8,380 bases of DNA from Acidobacteriaceae bacterium (lineage in GTDB: Bacteria; Acidobacteriota; Terriglobia; Terriglobales; Acidobacteriaceae): assembly GCA_003135495.1 (NCBI GenBank), contig PLBX01000152.1, positions 6,410 to 14,789 on the forward strand. Direction: 5' to 3'. Below are positions 1 through 6,783 of the stretch, piece by piece (position 1 is the stretch's first letter; every line of letters starts with the position of its first letter). Below the pieces are notes generated by a model. The model was not told where the DNA came from and did not search any database. It was given only the letters and a program-made list of their open reading frames with translations. Position numbers and translations under genes: made by a program.

Positions 1-2307
1 GAACTCGGCGCTGAAGATTACAGCACAGATCTTGATTACAACGGGCGCGACGCGGTTGGCATTGGCGTCACTCAGCTCTCCACCGCCAATGCGCTCGATG
101 TACACCGCAAGTGCCTTGCTGAACTCGCGCGTCTTTCCAAGCGCTTTCCGCCGGGGATGAAGTATGAGGTGGCGTTCGATACGACCGACGCGGTGGGCGA
201 ATCCATTCGCGATGTCGTTTCAACTTTGGGGACGGCCATTTTCCTAGTCATTCTTGTTATTTTTGTTTTCCTCGAGGATTGGCGCTCGACGATTATTCCC
301 GCCGTTACGATTCCGGTCTCACTCATCGGAGCTTTCGCCTTTGTTAAGCTGCTTGGCTTCTCGATCAATACGCTGACATTGTTTGGCATCACGCTCGCCA
401 CCGGACTCGTCGTCGACGACGCCATCGTGGTTATCGAAAACATCGAGCGCCATTTGCAGGAAGGCGAATCGGATCCCGTGAAAGCTTCGGTCGACGCCAT
501 GAAAGAAGTGACCGGCGCGGTCATCGCGACTTCACTGGTGCTGGTCGCCGTTTTCGTTCCGGTGGCATTCTTTCCCGGCACGACCGGTATCCTGTTCCGC
601 CAATTTGCATTGACTATTGCATTCTCCATTGCGATTTCAGCTTTCAATGCTCTCACGCTTACACCAGCGCTTTCCGCACTGCTGCTGGGCCGCGAGCACG
701 GTGAAAAGAGTTGGTTTTTTAAGACTGTCGACCGCGTGCTGTTAGCGGTTAATAATGGCTACGTCCGTGCGTTGCGCTTCGTGTTGCGCTTTGAGGTGGT
801 AGCTCTCATCGTGTTCGTTGCCGCGTTGGGATTAGCGTATTTCGTCTTTGGAAAAGTTCCGCAGGGATTCGTTCCGACCGAAGATCAGGGATATCTAATC
901 GTTGCCGTGCAAGCTCCCAGCGGCGCTTCGCTCGAGTACACCAGAAACATCGGCTCGCAGGTAACTCAGATAACGAAGAATATTCCTGAAATACTCGGCA
1001 CCTTCGCCGTTGCCGGATTCAGTTTCGGAGGTGCTACGCCAAATGCCGGCATCGTGTTTCTAACTCTCCAGCCCTATGAAAAGCGCAAGGGGAGGGAACA
1101 CACGGCTGCGGCTGTCATCGAACGACTCCGTGGTCCTTTGTTTGGAATCTCTGGGGCCATTGTCATTCCTTTCGAACCGCCCGCGGTACAAGGCTTGGGG
1201 CAATTCGGCGGATTCCAATTCGAACTTCAGGATCAAGGCACTCACACGTTGCAGGATCTAGACAAGACAACTCATGACCTCATACGTGCCAGCGGCGCGC
1301 GCCCAGAAAAAGACTTAACTGGACTGTTCAGCACCTACACTGCGAACGATCCGCAGTACGTTGTCACGATTGATCGCGAAAAGGCAAAGAGTCTGCATAT
1401 CCCGCTCAGCCAGATCACCGACACGTTGGGTATTTTCATGGGATCGGCGTACATCAACGACTTCGACTTCAATAATCGGTCTTATCGAGTTTACGTCCAG
1501 GCCGACAAGCAGTTCCGTGCGCATCCGCGGGACATCGGCCAATATTATGCGCGCTCCGATTCCGGCGCCATGGTCCCTCTTGCCAATCTGGTGAGCGTCA
1601 CACAGACCGCCGCGCCACAGGTGATCAATCACTACAACCTTTTCCGCTCCGCTGAAATCAGCGGCTCCGCGGCTCCAGGCTTCAGTTCTGGTCAAGCCAT
1701 CAGCGCCATGCAGCAATTGTCGGCGAAAGTTCTTCCGCAAGGTTATGCCTACGAATGGTCGGGAATTTCGCTCGAAGAGTTGGCTTCAGGTTCGACAACT
1801 CTCATTCTCTTCGGGCTGGGAACGTTAGTCGTCTATCTCACCCTTTCGGCACAGTATGAAAGTTTTGTATTGCCCTTCATCATTCTGTTAGCAGTGCCGA
1901 TGGCATTGTTAGGTGCGCTCTCGGCCCAATGGATTCGCAGCCAGCAGAATGATGTCTACTGCCAGGTCGGACTCGTGATGCTAGTCGGCCTGTCGTCGAA
2001 GAACGCTATTTTGATCGTGGAATTCGCCGAGCAATTGCGTAAACAGGGCAGGACGATCCTAGAGGCTGCGGTTGAAGCCGCCCGCATTCGTTTGCGCCCT
2101 ATTCTTATGACTTCGCTAGCGTTTATTCTCGGTGTCGTTCCTCTGGTTACGGCGAGCGGGGCTGGAGAAAATGGCCGCCACTCTGTGGGCACTACCGTTT
2201 TCGGTGGCATGATCATGAGCACGGTCCTGAATTTATTCTTCATTCCCGTGCTCTATCTATTGATCGAGGGCTTCCGCGAACGCCGCAGCAAGCCGAAAGA
2301 GGCGTAG
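1..2307 (+). CDS. RND-family (AcrB-like, HAE1) multidrug efflux transporter, 5'-truncated by window edge
   Basis: This is the inner-membrane proton/substrate antiporter of a tripartite efflux pump. The open frame starts at base 1 without a start codon and gives 768 residues. AcrB-type proteins have about 1,050, so roughly the first 280 residues (TM1 and the first half of the N-terminal porter domain) lie upstream. The opening ELGAEDYSTDL matches the AcrB periplasmic segment around residue 270. TM2-TM6 lie at about 75-230, with the proton-relay Asp pair in GLVVDDAIVV (residues 139-140). The second periplasmic porter/docking domain spans about 283-590 and TM8-TM12 about 596-765. The conserved TM10 lysine is in GLSSKNAILIVEF (residue 667). 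The first available ATG (157) lies inside conserved sequence and is not the start. The periplasmic adaptor is not in the window and may lie upstream. Substrate cannot be inferred. Confidence 0.95.
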   Translation, partial: ELGAEDYSTDLDYNGRDAVGIGVTQLSTANALDVHRKCLAELARLSKRFPPGMKYEVAFDTTDAVGESIRDVVSTLGTAIFLVILVIFVFLEDWRSTIIPAVTIPVSLIGAFAFVKLLGFSINTLTLFGITLATGLVVDDAIVVIENIERHLQEGESDPVKASVDAMKEVTGAVIATSLVLVAVFVPVAFFPGTTGILFRQFALTIAFSIAISAFNALTLTPALSALLLGREHGEKSWFFKTVDRVLLAVNNGYVRALRFVLRFEVVALIVFVAALGLAYFVFGKVPQGFVPTEDQGYLIVAVQAPSGASLEYTRNIGSQVTQITKNIPEILGTFAVAGFSFGGATPNAGIVFLTLQPYEKRKGREHTAAAVIERLRGPLFGISGAIVIPFEPPAVQGLGQFGGFQFELQDQGTHTLQDLDKTTHDLIRASGARPEKDLTGLFSTYTANDPQYVVTIDREKAKSLHIPLSQITDTLGIFMGSAYINDFDFNNRSYRVYVQADKQFRAHPRDIGQYYARSDSGAMVPLANLVSVTQTAAPQVINHYNLFRSAEISGSAAPGFSSGQAISAMQQLSAKVLPQGYAYEWSGISLEELASGSTTLILFGLGTLVVYLTLSAQYESFVLPFIILLAVPMALLGALSAQWIRSQQNDVYCQVGLVMLVGLSSKNAILIVEFAEQLRKQGRTILEAAVEAARIRLRPILMTSLAFILGVVPLVTASGAGENGRHSVGTTVFGGMIMSTVLNLFFIPVLYLLIEGFRERRSKPKEA

Positions 2308-2329
2308 CGGCGGAAGCATTCGTCCGCCG
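2308..2329 (+). terminator. Hairpin immediately after the RND pump stop codon, possible terminator
   Basis: CGGCGGA (2308-2314) and TCCGCCG (2323-2329) form a perfect 7-bp GC-rich stem with an 8-base loop, starting one base after the TAG. No T-run follows, so it is not a canonical intrinsic terminator. It may instead stabilise the 3' end or be a dispersed intergenic palindrome. Its core resembles that of the terminator at 7597-7621. Confidence 0.4.
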
Positions 2330-2369
2330 ATGCCGGCAGCGAATCAAGAATTTGCGGAAGGGCTTTTAC

Positions 2370-2402
2370 CACAGGGGGCACAGGGGTACGGGGGACACAG
2401 GG
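2370..2402 (+). repeat. Short G-rich tandem repeat with G-quadruplex motif
   Basis: Four degenerate 7-9-base units lie head to tail: CACAGGGGG (2370-2378), CACAGGGG (2379-2386), TACGGGGGA (2387-2395) and CACAGGG (2396-2402). The four G-runs (2374-2378, 2383-2386, 2390-2394, 2400-2402) with loops of 4, 3 and 5 bases satisfy the usual G-quadruplex pattern. An imperfect inverted partner rich in TGTGTCTC lies at about 2463-2479. Repeats of this CACAG type are a familiar source of spurious HRGHRG peptides in conceptual translations. The unit lies between genes, about 105 bases before the phosphoesterase start. Confidence 0.7.
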
Positions 2403-2494
2403 AAAGACGCGATCTTAGTAAAGAGGTATGCGACTCGAAGGCGCTTCTCTGATTTTGCAAAGTTTGTGTCTCTCCCGCAAGGCCTGCAAGCCTG

Positions 2495-2500
2495 TATCAT
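2495..2500 (+). promoter_or_regulatory. Candidate -10 box (TATCAT) just before the metallophosphoesterase start
   Basis: TATCAT ends 7 bases before the ATG at 2508, so transcription would begin at or within a base or two of the start codon. No Shine-Dalgarno sequence is present in the intervening TCTTTCC. No convincing -35 box is visible at 16-18 bases upstream, so the call rests on the -10 match and the parallel with the boxes at 4473 and 7683. Confidence 0.4.
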
Positions 2501-2507
2501 TCTTTCC

Positions 2508-3575
2508 ATGCTAGCTATTTCCCGCGCATCGCTGTTATTTTTCGCGCTCCTGTTCTTCGCATTCGGGGCTGCAACCGCACAAGCCCAGCAGTCTTGGACG
2601 TTCGCCGTCTCCGGTGATTCGCGCAATTGCGGAGATGTCATCATGCCCGCTATTGCTGCCGGAGTTCATCAGGATCATGCGGCCTTTTACTGGCACCTCG
2701 GCGATTTCCGCGCCATTTATGACTTTGATCAGGATTACAAACAGCTTTCCGCCGCGCCGACGCTGATTATCGACTACGAAAAAAATGCCTGGGATGACTT
2801 CATCCAAAGCCAGCTCGCACCGTTCGCCGAAACTCCCGTATACCTCGCCATCGGCAATCACGAACTGATACCGCCTAAAAATCGCGGCGACTATCTCATC
2901 CAGTTCGCCGATTGGCTGGACACGCCCGAGATACGCGAGCAGCGCCTTCGCGACAATGCAAAAGATCATCGCCTCCACACTTACTATCATTGGCAGCGCG
3001 GCGGCATCGATTTCATAACCCTCGACAGTTCGTCCGCCGATCAGTTCGATAGCGAACAGATGGCATGGTTCGAGCGCGTGCTTGCCGCTGATGCGAAGGA
3101 TCCCGGAATTGCGACGCTCGTTGTTGGCATGCATGAGGCCCTGCCCGACAGCATCGCCAGCGACCACAGCATGAATGCTTCCGCTCAAGCCGAAGCCAGC
3201 GGCCGCCGCGCCTATGGCGACCTGCTGAAGCTTCAGCAGGCAAGTAAGAAGAACGTCTATGTGCTGGCCAGTCATTCCCACTTCTTCATGGATGGAATCT
3301 TTGACACCGATTACTGGCGCAGCCATGGCGGCGTTCTACCAGGATGGATCGTCGGTACAGCGGGCGCGGTTCGCTATGCGCTTCCACCGAAAGCCGGGGA
3401 TGCAAAAGCTGCAAAGACGAATGTCTATGGATATTTGCTCGCTACCGTACATTCAGACCGCACCATCGATTTCCATTTTCACGAACTGCAGGAGAATGAT
3501 GTTCCGGCCGCGGTTGCAAGCCGATTTTCCCAAGATTTTGTCCACCAGTGTTTCATTGGAAATCGATCGAATTAG
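2508..3575 (+). CDS. Secreted calcineurin-like metallophosphoesterase
   Basis: This is a 355-residue exported protein predicted to hydrolyse phosphoesters in the periplasm or outside the cell; the substrate is unknown. Residues 1-26 form a signal peptide with a hydrophobic core and a likely cut after AQA (26/27). Metal-site motifs appear in the order expected for this superfamily: SGDSR (Asp37), HLGD (Asp66), GNHE (116-119), MHE (His209) and SHSH (255-258). Motif I is D-S-R instead of D-x-H, so one usual metal ligand is missing. The only two cysteines are Cys41 and Cys348. An in-frame TTG at 2352 would add 52 residues, but these translate the G-rich repeat and would bury the signal peptide, so ATG 2508 is chosen. 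It stands alone: 200 bases separate it from the pump and 185 from the BON gene. Confidence 0.85.
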   Translation: MLAISRASLLFFALLFFAFGAATAQAQQSWTFAVSGDSRNCGDVIMPAIAAGVHQDHAAFYWHLGDFRAIYDFDQDYKQLSAAPTLIIDYEKNAWDDFIQSQLAPFAETPVYLAIGNHELIPPKNRGDYLIQFADWLDTPEIREQRLRDNAKDHRLHTYYHWQRGGIDFITLDSSSADQFDSEQMAWFERVLAADAKDPGIATLVVGMHEALPDSIASDHSMNASAQAEASGRRAYGDLLKLQQASKKNVYVLASHSHFFMDGIFDTDYWRSHGGVLPGWIVGTAGAVRYALPPKAGDAKAAKTNVYGYLLATVHSDRTIDFHFHELQENDVPAAVASRFSQDFVHQCFIGNRSN

Positions 3576-3588
3576 GGCGTAATATTGG

Positions 3589-3615
3589 GGCCGGTGGAGC
3601 GGCGAGTGCCCGGCC
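3589..3615. repeat. GC-rich inverted repeat after the phosphoesterase gene
   Basis: GGCCGG (3589-3594) pairs perfectly with CCGGCC (3610-3615) around a 15-base loop, 13 bases after the phosphoesterase stop. An 8-base direct repeat GAGCGGCG (3597-3604 and 3619-3626) overlaps it. No T-run follows. It could be a weak 3'-end structure. Nothing else is evident in the rest of this 185-base gap. Confidence 0.3.
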
Positions 3616-3748
3616 GTCGAGCGGCGCAGAGAAACCCGCACTCCGTCGACCATGTTCTTTGCACCAAGTCGAGGCAACTTCCCGGTTTGTTCCAGCGTCT
3701 CAGACGGGCCGAATACTGATACTTGCATATTCGCTGGAAATATCGCCT

Positions 3749-3752
3749 GAGG
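3749..3752 (+). promoter_or_regulatory. Shine-Dalgarno GAGG that fixes the BON-protein start
   Basis: GAGG lies 8 bases before ATG 3761. Together with the signal peptide that begins there, it selects this start over the in-frame GTG at 3548, which overlaps the end of the phosphoesterase gene. Confidence 0.65.
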
Positions 3753-3760
3753 TCAAACAA

Positions 3761-4354
3761 ATGAAAAAATCGTTGATCGTGGTTCTAGGTATTTCTTTGC
3801 TTTCGATGGTGGTTCTTGCTAGTCCTACCATTCAAGACAACCAGCCAACTGGCGCCGCCAGCCCGAAGAGCATCGACCGTATTTACAAGGAAGTGCGTCA
3901 TGAACTCGTCATGCTTCCTTTTTACGGAGTGTTCGATAACCTGTCGTACAAAGTCGATCCGGATGCGACCGTGACCCTGTTCGGCCAAGTCACTCGTCCT
4001 ACGCTGAAGTCCGACGCCGAAAACGTGGTGAAGCGTATTGAAGGTGTCGAGCGTGTCGTAAACAACATTGAGGTATTACCAACCTCCATGATGGACGATG
4101 AAATCCGGCGCGCTGCTTATCGCGCCATCTACGGCAATGAAGTTCTTAGTCAATACCAGATGCGTGCTGTCCCGCCCATTCACATCATTGTTAAGAATGG
4201 ACACATCACGCTGGAGGGAGTCGTTGCCCGGGAAATGGACAAGCAGATCGCGGGCATGCAGGCCAACAGCGTGCACGGAGTGTTTTCGGTCACTAACAAT
4301 CTAGTGGTGGAGGACGAGGGCAAAGAAAAGGACAAGGACAAGAAGAAAAAATAA
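3761..4354 (+). CDS. Exported protein with two BON domains and a lysine-rich tail
   Basis: This is a 197-residue exported protein resembling OsmY-type BON proteins, which are associated with envelope integrity and phospholipid or ligand binding under stress. Residues 1-20 are a signal peptide (KK, hydrophobic core, likely cut VLA/SP); there is no lipobox cysteine. The first BON domain is about 36-106: a helix, then VTLFGQVTRP (71-80), then the GVERVVNNIEV pattern (95-105). The second is about 110-184: ITLEGVVARE (149-158) and GVFSVTNNLVV (173-183). Residues 184-197 are a charged tail of alternating Lys, Asp and Glu ending KDKKKK, which could contact RNA, phospholipid headgroups or cell-surface acids (inference). 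It starts at a good Shine-Dalgarno and has its own flanking gaps, so it is probably a single-gene unit. The exact ligand is unknown. Confidence 0.85.
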   Translation: MKKSLIVVLGISLLSMVVLASPTIQDNQPTGAASPKSIDRIYKEVRHELVMLPFYGVFDNLSYKVDPDATVTLFGQVTRPTLKSDAENVVKRIEGVERVVNNIEVLPTSMMDDEIRRAAYRAIYGNEVLSQYQMRAVPPIHIIVKNGHITLEGVVAREMDKQIAGMQANSVHGVFSVTNNLVVEDEGKEKDKDKKKK

Positions 4355-4388
4355 TTCTCGCAGCGCAGAAGCTGGCTAGGTCAATGGA

Positions 4389-4411
4389 GAGACGGGCGCC
4401 TCGCTCGTCTC
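4389..4411 (+). terminator. Strong hairpin downstream of the BON gene, possible terminator without U-tract
   Basis: GAGACGGGCG (4389-4398) pairs with CGCTCGTCTC (4402-4411) over 10 bp with one G-T wobble and a 3-base CCT loop. It sits 34 bases after the BON stop. The following sequence is GC-rich and lacks a T-run, so a classical intrinsic terminator is not supported; it may still act as an end-stabilising structure. Confidence 0.4.
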
Positions 4412-4472
4412 GCTGCGCTCCGATCGCCGGCTTCCCTTCAATCCTTTACCGCAAAGGTGGGCTGCCGCAATC

Positions 4473-4478
4473 TACAAT
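4473..4478 (+). promoter_or_regulatory. Candidate -10 box (TACAAT) abutting the sua5 start
   Basis: TACAAT ends 6 bases before ATG 4485, a distance that places the transcription start at about the A of the ATG. No Shine-Dalgarno lies between. A good -35 hexamer is not visible at normal spacing. This is the tightest example of the leaderless-like arrangement in the window. Confidence 0.45.
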
Positions 4479-4484
4479 CGTTTC

Positions 4485-5468
4485 ATGCATTCCATAGTCG
4501 ACCGCGGCGAAATCGACCAAGCCGCACACCTTTTGCGCGCCGGTCGCCTTGTCGCTTTCCCAACTGAAACGGTTTACGGGCTGGGAGCCAACGCACTTGA
4601 TGCCGACGCTGTAGCCCGCATCTACGCCGTCAAACGCAGGCCTGCAACGAGTCCACTGATCGTGCACGTAGCGTCCATCGAAATGGCGCAGTCGTTGGTA
4701 GCGAACTGGACAGAGATTGCCGATCGTCTGGCGCGAAAAGTTTGGCCAGGTCCTCTTACGCTGGTGCTTGAAAAGAAGTTAGGGAAACACCCGCAAGATT
4801 CGGTGGAAGAATCATTCACAATTCCTGATATTGTTACGGCTAATCTTTCCACGGTGGGAGTTCGCATGCCAGCGCATCCCATCGCCCAGGCCCTCATTCA
4901 AGCTGCCGGAGTTCCCGTTGCCGCGCCTAGCGCCAATCGCTTCACGGAACTCTCGCCCACTACCGCGGAGCACGTCCGCCGAAGCCTCGGCGCCGAAGTT
5001 GATCTAATACTTGATGGCGGGCCGTGTCACGTCGGCATTGAATCCACTGTACTGTCACTGGTTGAATCGACGCCCACGCTGCTTCGTCCCGGCGGAATTT
5101 CACGGACAACATTGGAAGAGATAGCGGGTCCGATTAACTCCGCGCAGGGAGTTCAAGCCGGCGCTCACGCTGCTCCCGGGATGCACCCGCGTCACTACAG
5201 TCCGCGGACTATTTTATTTCTCGCCGTCAATGGAAAGGTTCCCGACGAAGGTACTGGAATCTACCTGCAATACGGCATCGCGCCGAGCCGAGCCGACATT
5301 GCCGTCAAGCAGATGCCAACCTCGCCAGACAATTACGCGGCGATCTTGTATGAGGCTCTCCATCTTGCTGATGCGGAAAATTACAACTGGATCGCTGCAG
5401 ACATGCCGCCTAAGACGAGCGACTGGGAAGCAGTCCAAGATCGCCTCAAACGCGCGGCCACCAGGTAG
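4485..5468 (+). CDS. sua5: L-threonylcarbamoyladenylate synthase, Sua5 type
   Basis: This cytosolic enzyme makes threonylcarbamoyl-AMP from threonine, bicarbonate and ATP, the first step of the t6A modification at position 37 of ANN-decoding tRNAs. Its 327 residues fit the long Sua5 form rather than the short TsaC/YrdC form of about 190. The YrdC-like catalytic domain spans about 13-210: PTETVYGLGANA (26-37), the K-x-R motif in VKRRP (Lys50, Arg52), VGVRMPAHP (124-132) and APSAN (147-151). The linker PGMHPRHYSP (231-240), which closes over the active site in Sua5 proteins, is intact. The C-terminal Sua5 domain covers about 242-327. The TsaB, TsaD and TsaE partners that transfer the group to tRNA are not in the window. 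ATG 4485 is the natural start and keeps the whole fold. The gene converges on serA with 35 bases between stops. Confidence 0.95.
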   Translation: MHSIVDRGEIDQAAHLLRAGRLVAFPTETVYGLGANALDADAVARIYAVKRRPATSPLIVHVASIEMAQSLVANWTEIADRLARKVWPGPLTLVLEKKLGKHPQDSVEESFTIPDIVTANLSTVGVRMPAHPIAQALIQAAGVPVAAPSANRFTELSPTTAEHVRRSLGAEVDLILDGGPCHVGIESTVLSLVESTPTLLRPGGISRTTLEEIAGPINSAQGVQAGAHAAPGMHPRHYSPRTILFLAVNGKVPDEGTGIYLQYGIAPSRADIAVKQMPTSPDNYAAILYEALHLADAENYNWIAADMPPKTSDWEAVQDRLKRAATR

Positions 5469-5503
5469 TCGACTCCTATGGCAGCGCAATACCTCACAGA
5501 AAT

Positions 5504-6706
5504 CTAGCCATGTACCTCAACCGGCACTCGTACGCGAATGGTCTGCGGAATTGCGCGGAGTTTGCCAAGCAACTGCTCATCGCATTGCCGGTTGATGTCA
5601 TAGATCGCATAGCCAATCGGCCCGCGAGTGTCCAACACCTGGCGCTCGATGTTTATCTCGCGATCCGCCAAAATGTCGTTGATAGCTCGCAAAATTCCCG
5701 GAACGTTGTGGTGGATATGGAGCAGCCGGTGCGACCCCGGCTCGTAGTCCAAATGACATTGGGGCATGTTCACGCTCAGCAGGGAGTTCCCGCTGCGGAA
5801 ATAATCGATCATGCGCGCCGAGACAAATTGTCCGATATTCTGCTGCGCCTCTTCGGTATTGCCCCCAATGTGAGGTGTTAAAATTACGTTCCGCAGTCCT
5901 TGTAAAGGACTGTTAAAAGGCGCACCGCTCTCGGGCTCTTGCGGAAACACATCGACTGCGGCGCCCGAAAGCTTGCCGCTCTTCAAATGCTTGGCAAGAG
6001 CCGCATGATCCACTACAAAACCGCGGCTCAAATTAATCAGGCAAGCGCCGTCCTTCATCGCGCGGAATTCTTCTTCCCCAAATAAATCCTGATTTTGCGT
6101 CTTGCCGTCAACGTGAAGAGTGATTACATCAGAAGTCGCCAGCAATTCGCGAAAGCTTACTGGACGGGCATTTCCGCGAGCCAGCACATGCGACACATCG
6201 GTAAATACAACCCGCATGCCCATCGCCTCTGCCAGATCTGAAACCTGTGATCCAATCTTTCCGTAACCCACGATACCGAGCGTCAGGCCGCGAACTTCAT
6301 GCGATCCTGCCGAGGACTTATTCCACACACCGCCATGAAGCTGGGTGCTCGCCTCGAAAGTGCGGCGCATCAGCAAAATAATTTCGCCCATCGCGAGTTC
6401 GGCCACCGAGCGGCTGTTTGAATGCGGATCATTGAACACGGCGATTCCGCGTTCGCTTGAGGCCGCGCGATCGATCTTGTCGACTCCGATGCAAAAGGCT
6501 CCTACGGACACTAATTCAGGAGCCGCGTCCAAAATCGCCGACGTGATGCGCGTTTTAGAACGTGCGCCCAAAATTGAAGCCCCGCGCACCTTCTCGATGA
6601 GCTCACGCTCTTCGAGCGCGCCCTTCAGCGACTGGACCTCAAAGCCCGCCTCCTCAAATTGTGAAGCCGCCACTCCGCTGATGTTCTCCAGCAATAAAAC
6701 CTTCAG
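5504..6706 (-). CDS. serA: D-3-phosphoglycerate dehydrogenase, E. coli-like form with C-terminal ACT domain
   Basis: This enzyme oxidises 3-phosphoglycerate to 3-phosphohydroxypyruvate with NAD+, the first step of serine synthesis in the cytosol. With the CTG start it has 400 residues. The substrate domain is split (about 1-105 and 295-320) around a Rossmann domain with GYGKIG (147-152) and Asp170 after strand 2. The catalytic set is present: Arg228 (NLSRG), Glu257 (PQEPE), His279 (TPHIGG). The ACT domain (about 327-400) keeps the serine-site residues in HIHHN (His332, Asn334) and INIE (Asn352), so feedback inhibition by serine is expected. Length and sequence follow E. coli SerA (410), not the 520-plus-residue type. 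The frame contains no ATG or GTG near the start. CTG 6706 gives MKVLLLENI, restores the first beta strand and sits 4 bases from GGAGG; the alternative TTG at 6694 would delete that strand. It is transcribed divergently from sod. Confidence 0.93.
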   Translation of the reverse strand: MKVLLLENISGVAASQFEEAGFEVQSLKGALEERELIEKVRGASILGARSKTRITSAILDAAPELVSVGAFCIGVDKIDRAASSERGIAVFNDPHSNSRSVAELAMGEIILLMRRTFEASTQLHGGVWNKSSAGSHEVRGLTLGIVGYGKIGSQVSDLAEAMGMRVVFTDVSHVLARGNARPVSFRELLATSDVITLHVDGKTQNQDLFGEEEFRAMKDGACLINLSRGFVVDHAALAKHLKSGKLSGAAVDVFPQEPESGAPFNSPLQGLRNVILTPHIGGNTEEAQQNIGQFVSARMIDYFRSGNSLLSVNMPQCHLDYEPGSHRLLHIHHNVPGILRAINDILADREINIERQVLDTRGPIGYAIYDINRQCDEQLLGKLRAIPQTIRVRVPVEVHG

Positions 6707-6726
6707 ATAGCCTCCAAAAACTTCAT
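6703..6726 (-). other. Seven-codon upstream frame overlapping the serA start (CTGA)
   Basis: On the minus strand an ATG (6726-6724) opens a 7-codon frame (MKFLEAI) that ends at TGA 6705-6703. That stop overlaps the proposed serA CTG (6706-6704) in a CTGA arrangement like the ATGA of translationally coupled genes. Another ATG (6731-6729) is followed at once by TAA. The upstream frame has no Shine-Dalgarno of its own, and its last codons contain the serA GGAGG, so it may be chance. Confidence 0.25.
6711..6715 (-). promoter_or_regulatory. Shine-Dalgarno GGAGG deciding the serA start
   Basis: CCTCC on the + strand reads GGAGG on the minus strand. It is 4 bases from CTG 6706, a little tight, but 16 bases from TTG 6694, which is too far. 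It therefore favours the non-canonical CTG start. Confidence 0.6.
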
Positions 6727-6744
6727 TACATTCGATGAACGAGA

Positions 6745-6750
6745 ATTATA
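6745..6750 (-). promoter_or_regulatory. -10 box (TATAAT) of the serA promoter
   Basis: ATTATA on the + strand gives a perfect minus-strand TATAAT. Transcription would start near 6738, leaving a leader of about 32 bases before CTG 6706. No good -35 hexamer is visible at 16-18 bases upstream, where the sequence is GC-rich. Confidence 0.55.
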
Positions 6751-6783
6751 ACGGCGGGCCCTTCGAAACCCTTGAGCTTGTTT

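Noticed and set aside
2352..2507. In-frame N-terminal extension of the phosphoesterase from a TTG start
   Set aside because: The extra 52 residues translate the G-rich repeat (HRGHRGTGDTG type) and would place the obvious signal peptide internally. ATG 2508 is the better start.
2535..3326. 263-codon open frame antisense to the phosphoesterase gene
   Set aside because: No recognisable domain and no ribosome site; it mirrors a well-supported gene in codon-biased GC-rich DNA. The same reasoning applies to the other antisense frames inside the pump, sod and serA.
3548..3760. In-frame N-terminal extension of the BON protein from GTG 3548
   Set aside because: It overlaps the phosphoesterase coding end and puts the signal peptide at residue 72. 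ATG 3761 has a Shine-Dalgarno and a clean signal peptide.
5469..5503. Bidirectional terminator between the convergent sua5 and serA genes
   Set aside because: The 35-base gap shows no inverted repeat or T-run on either strand.
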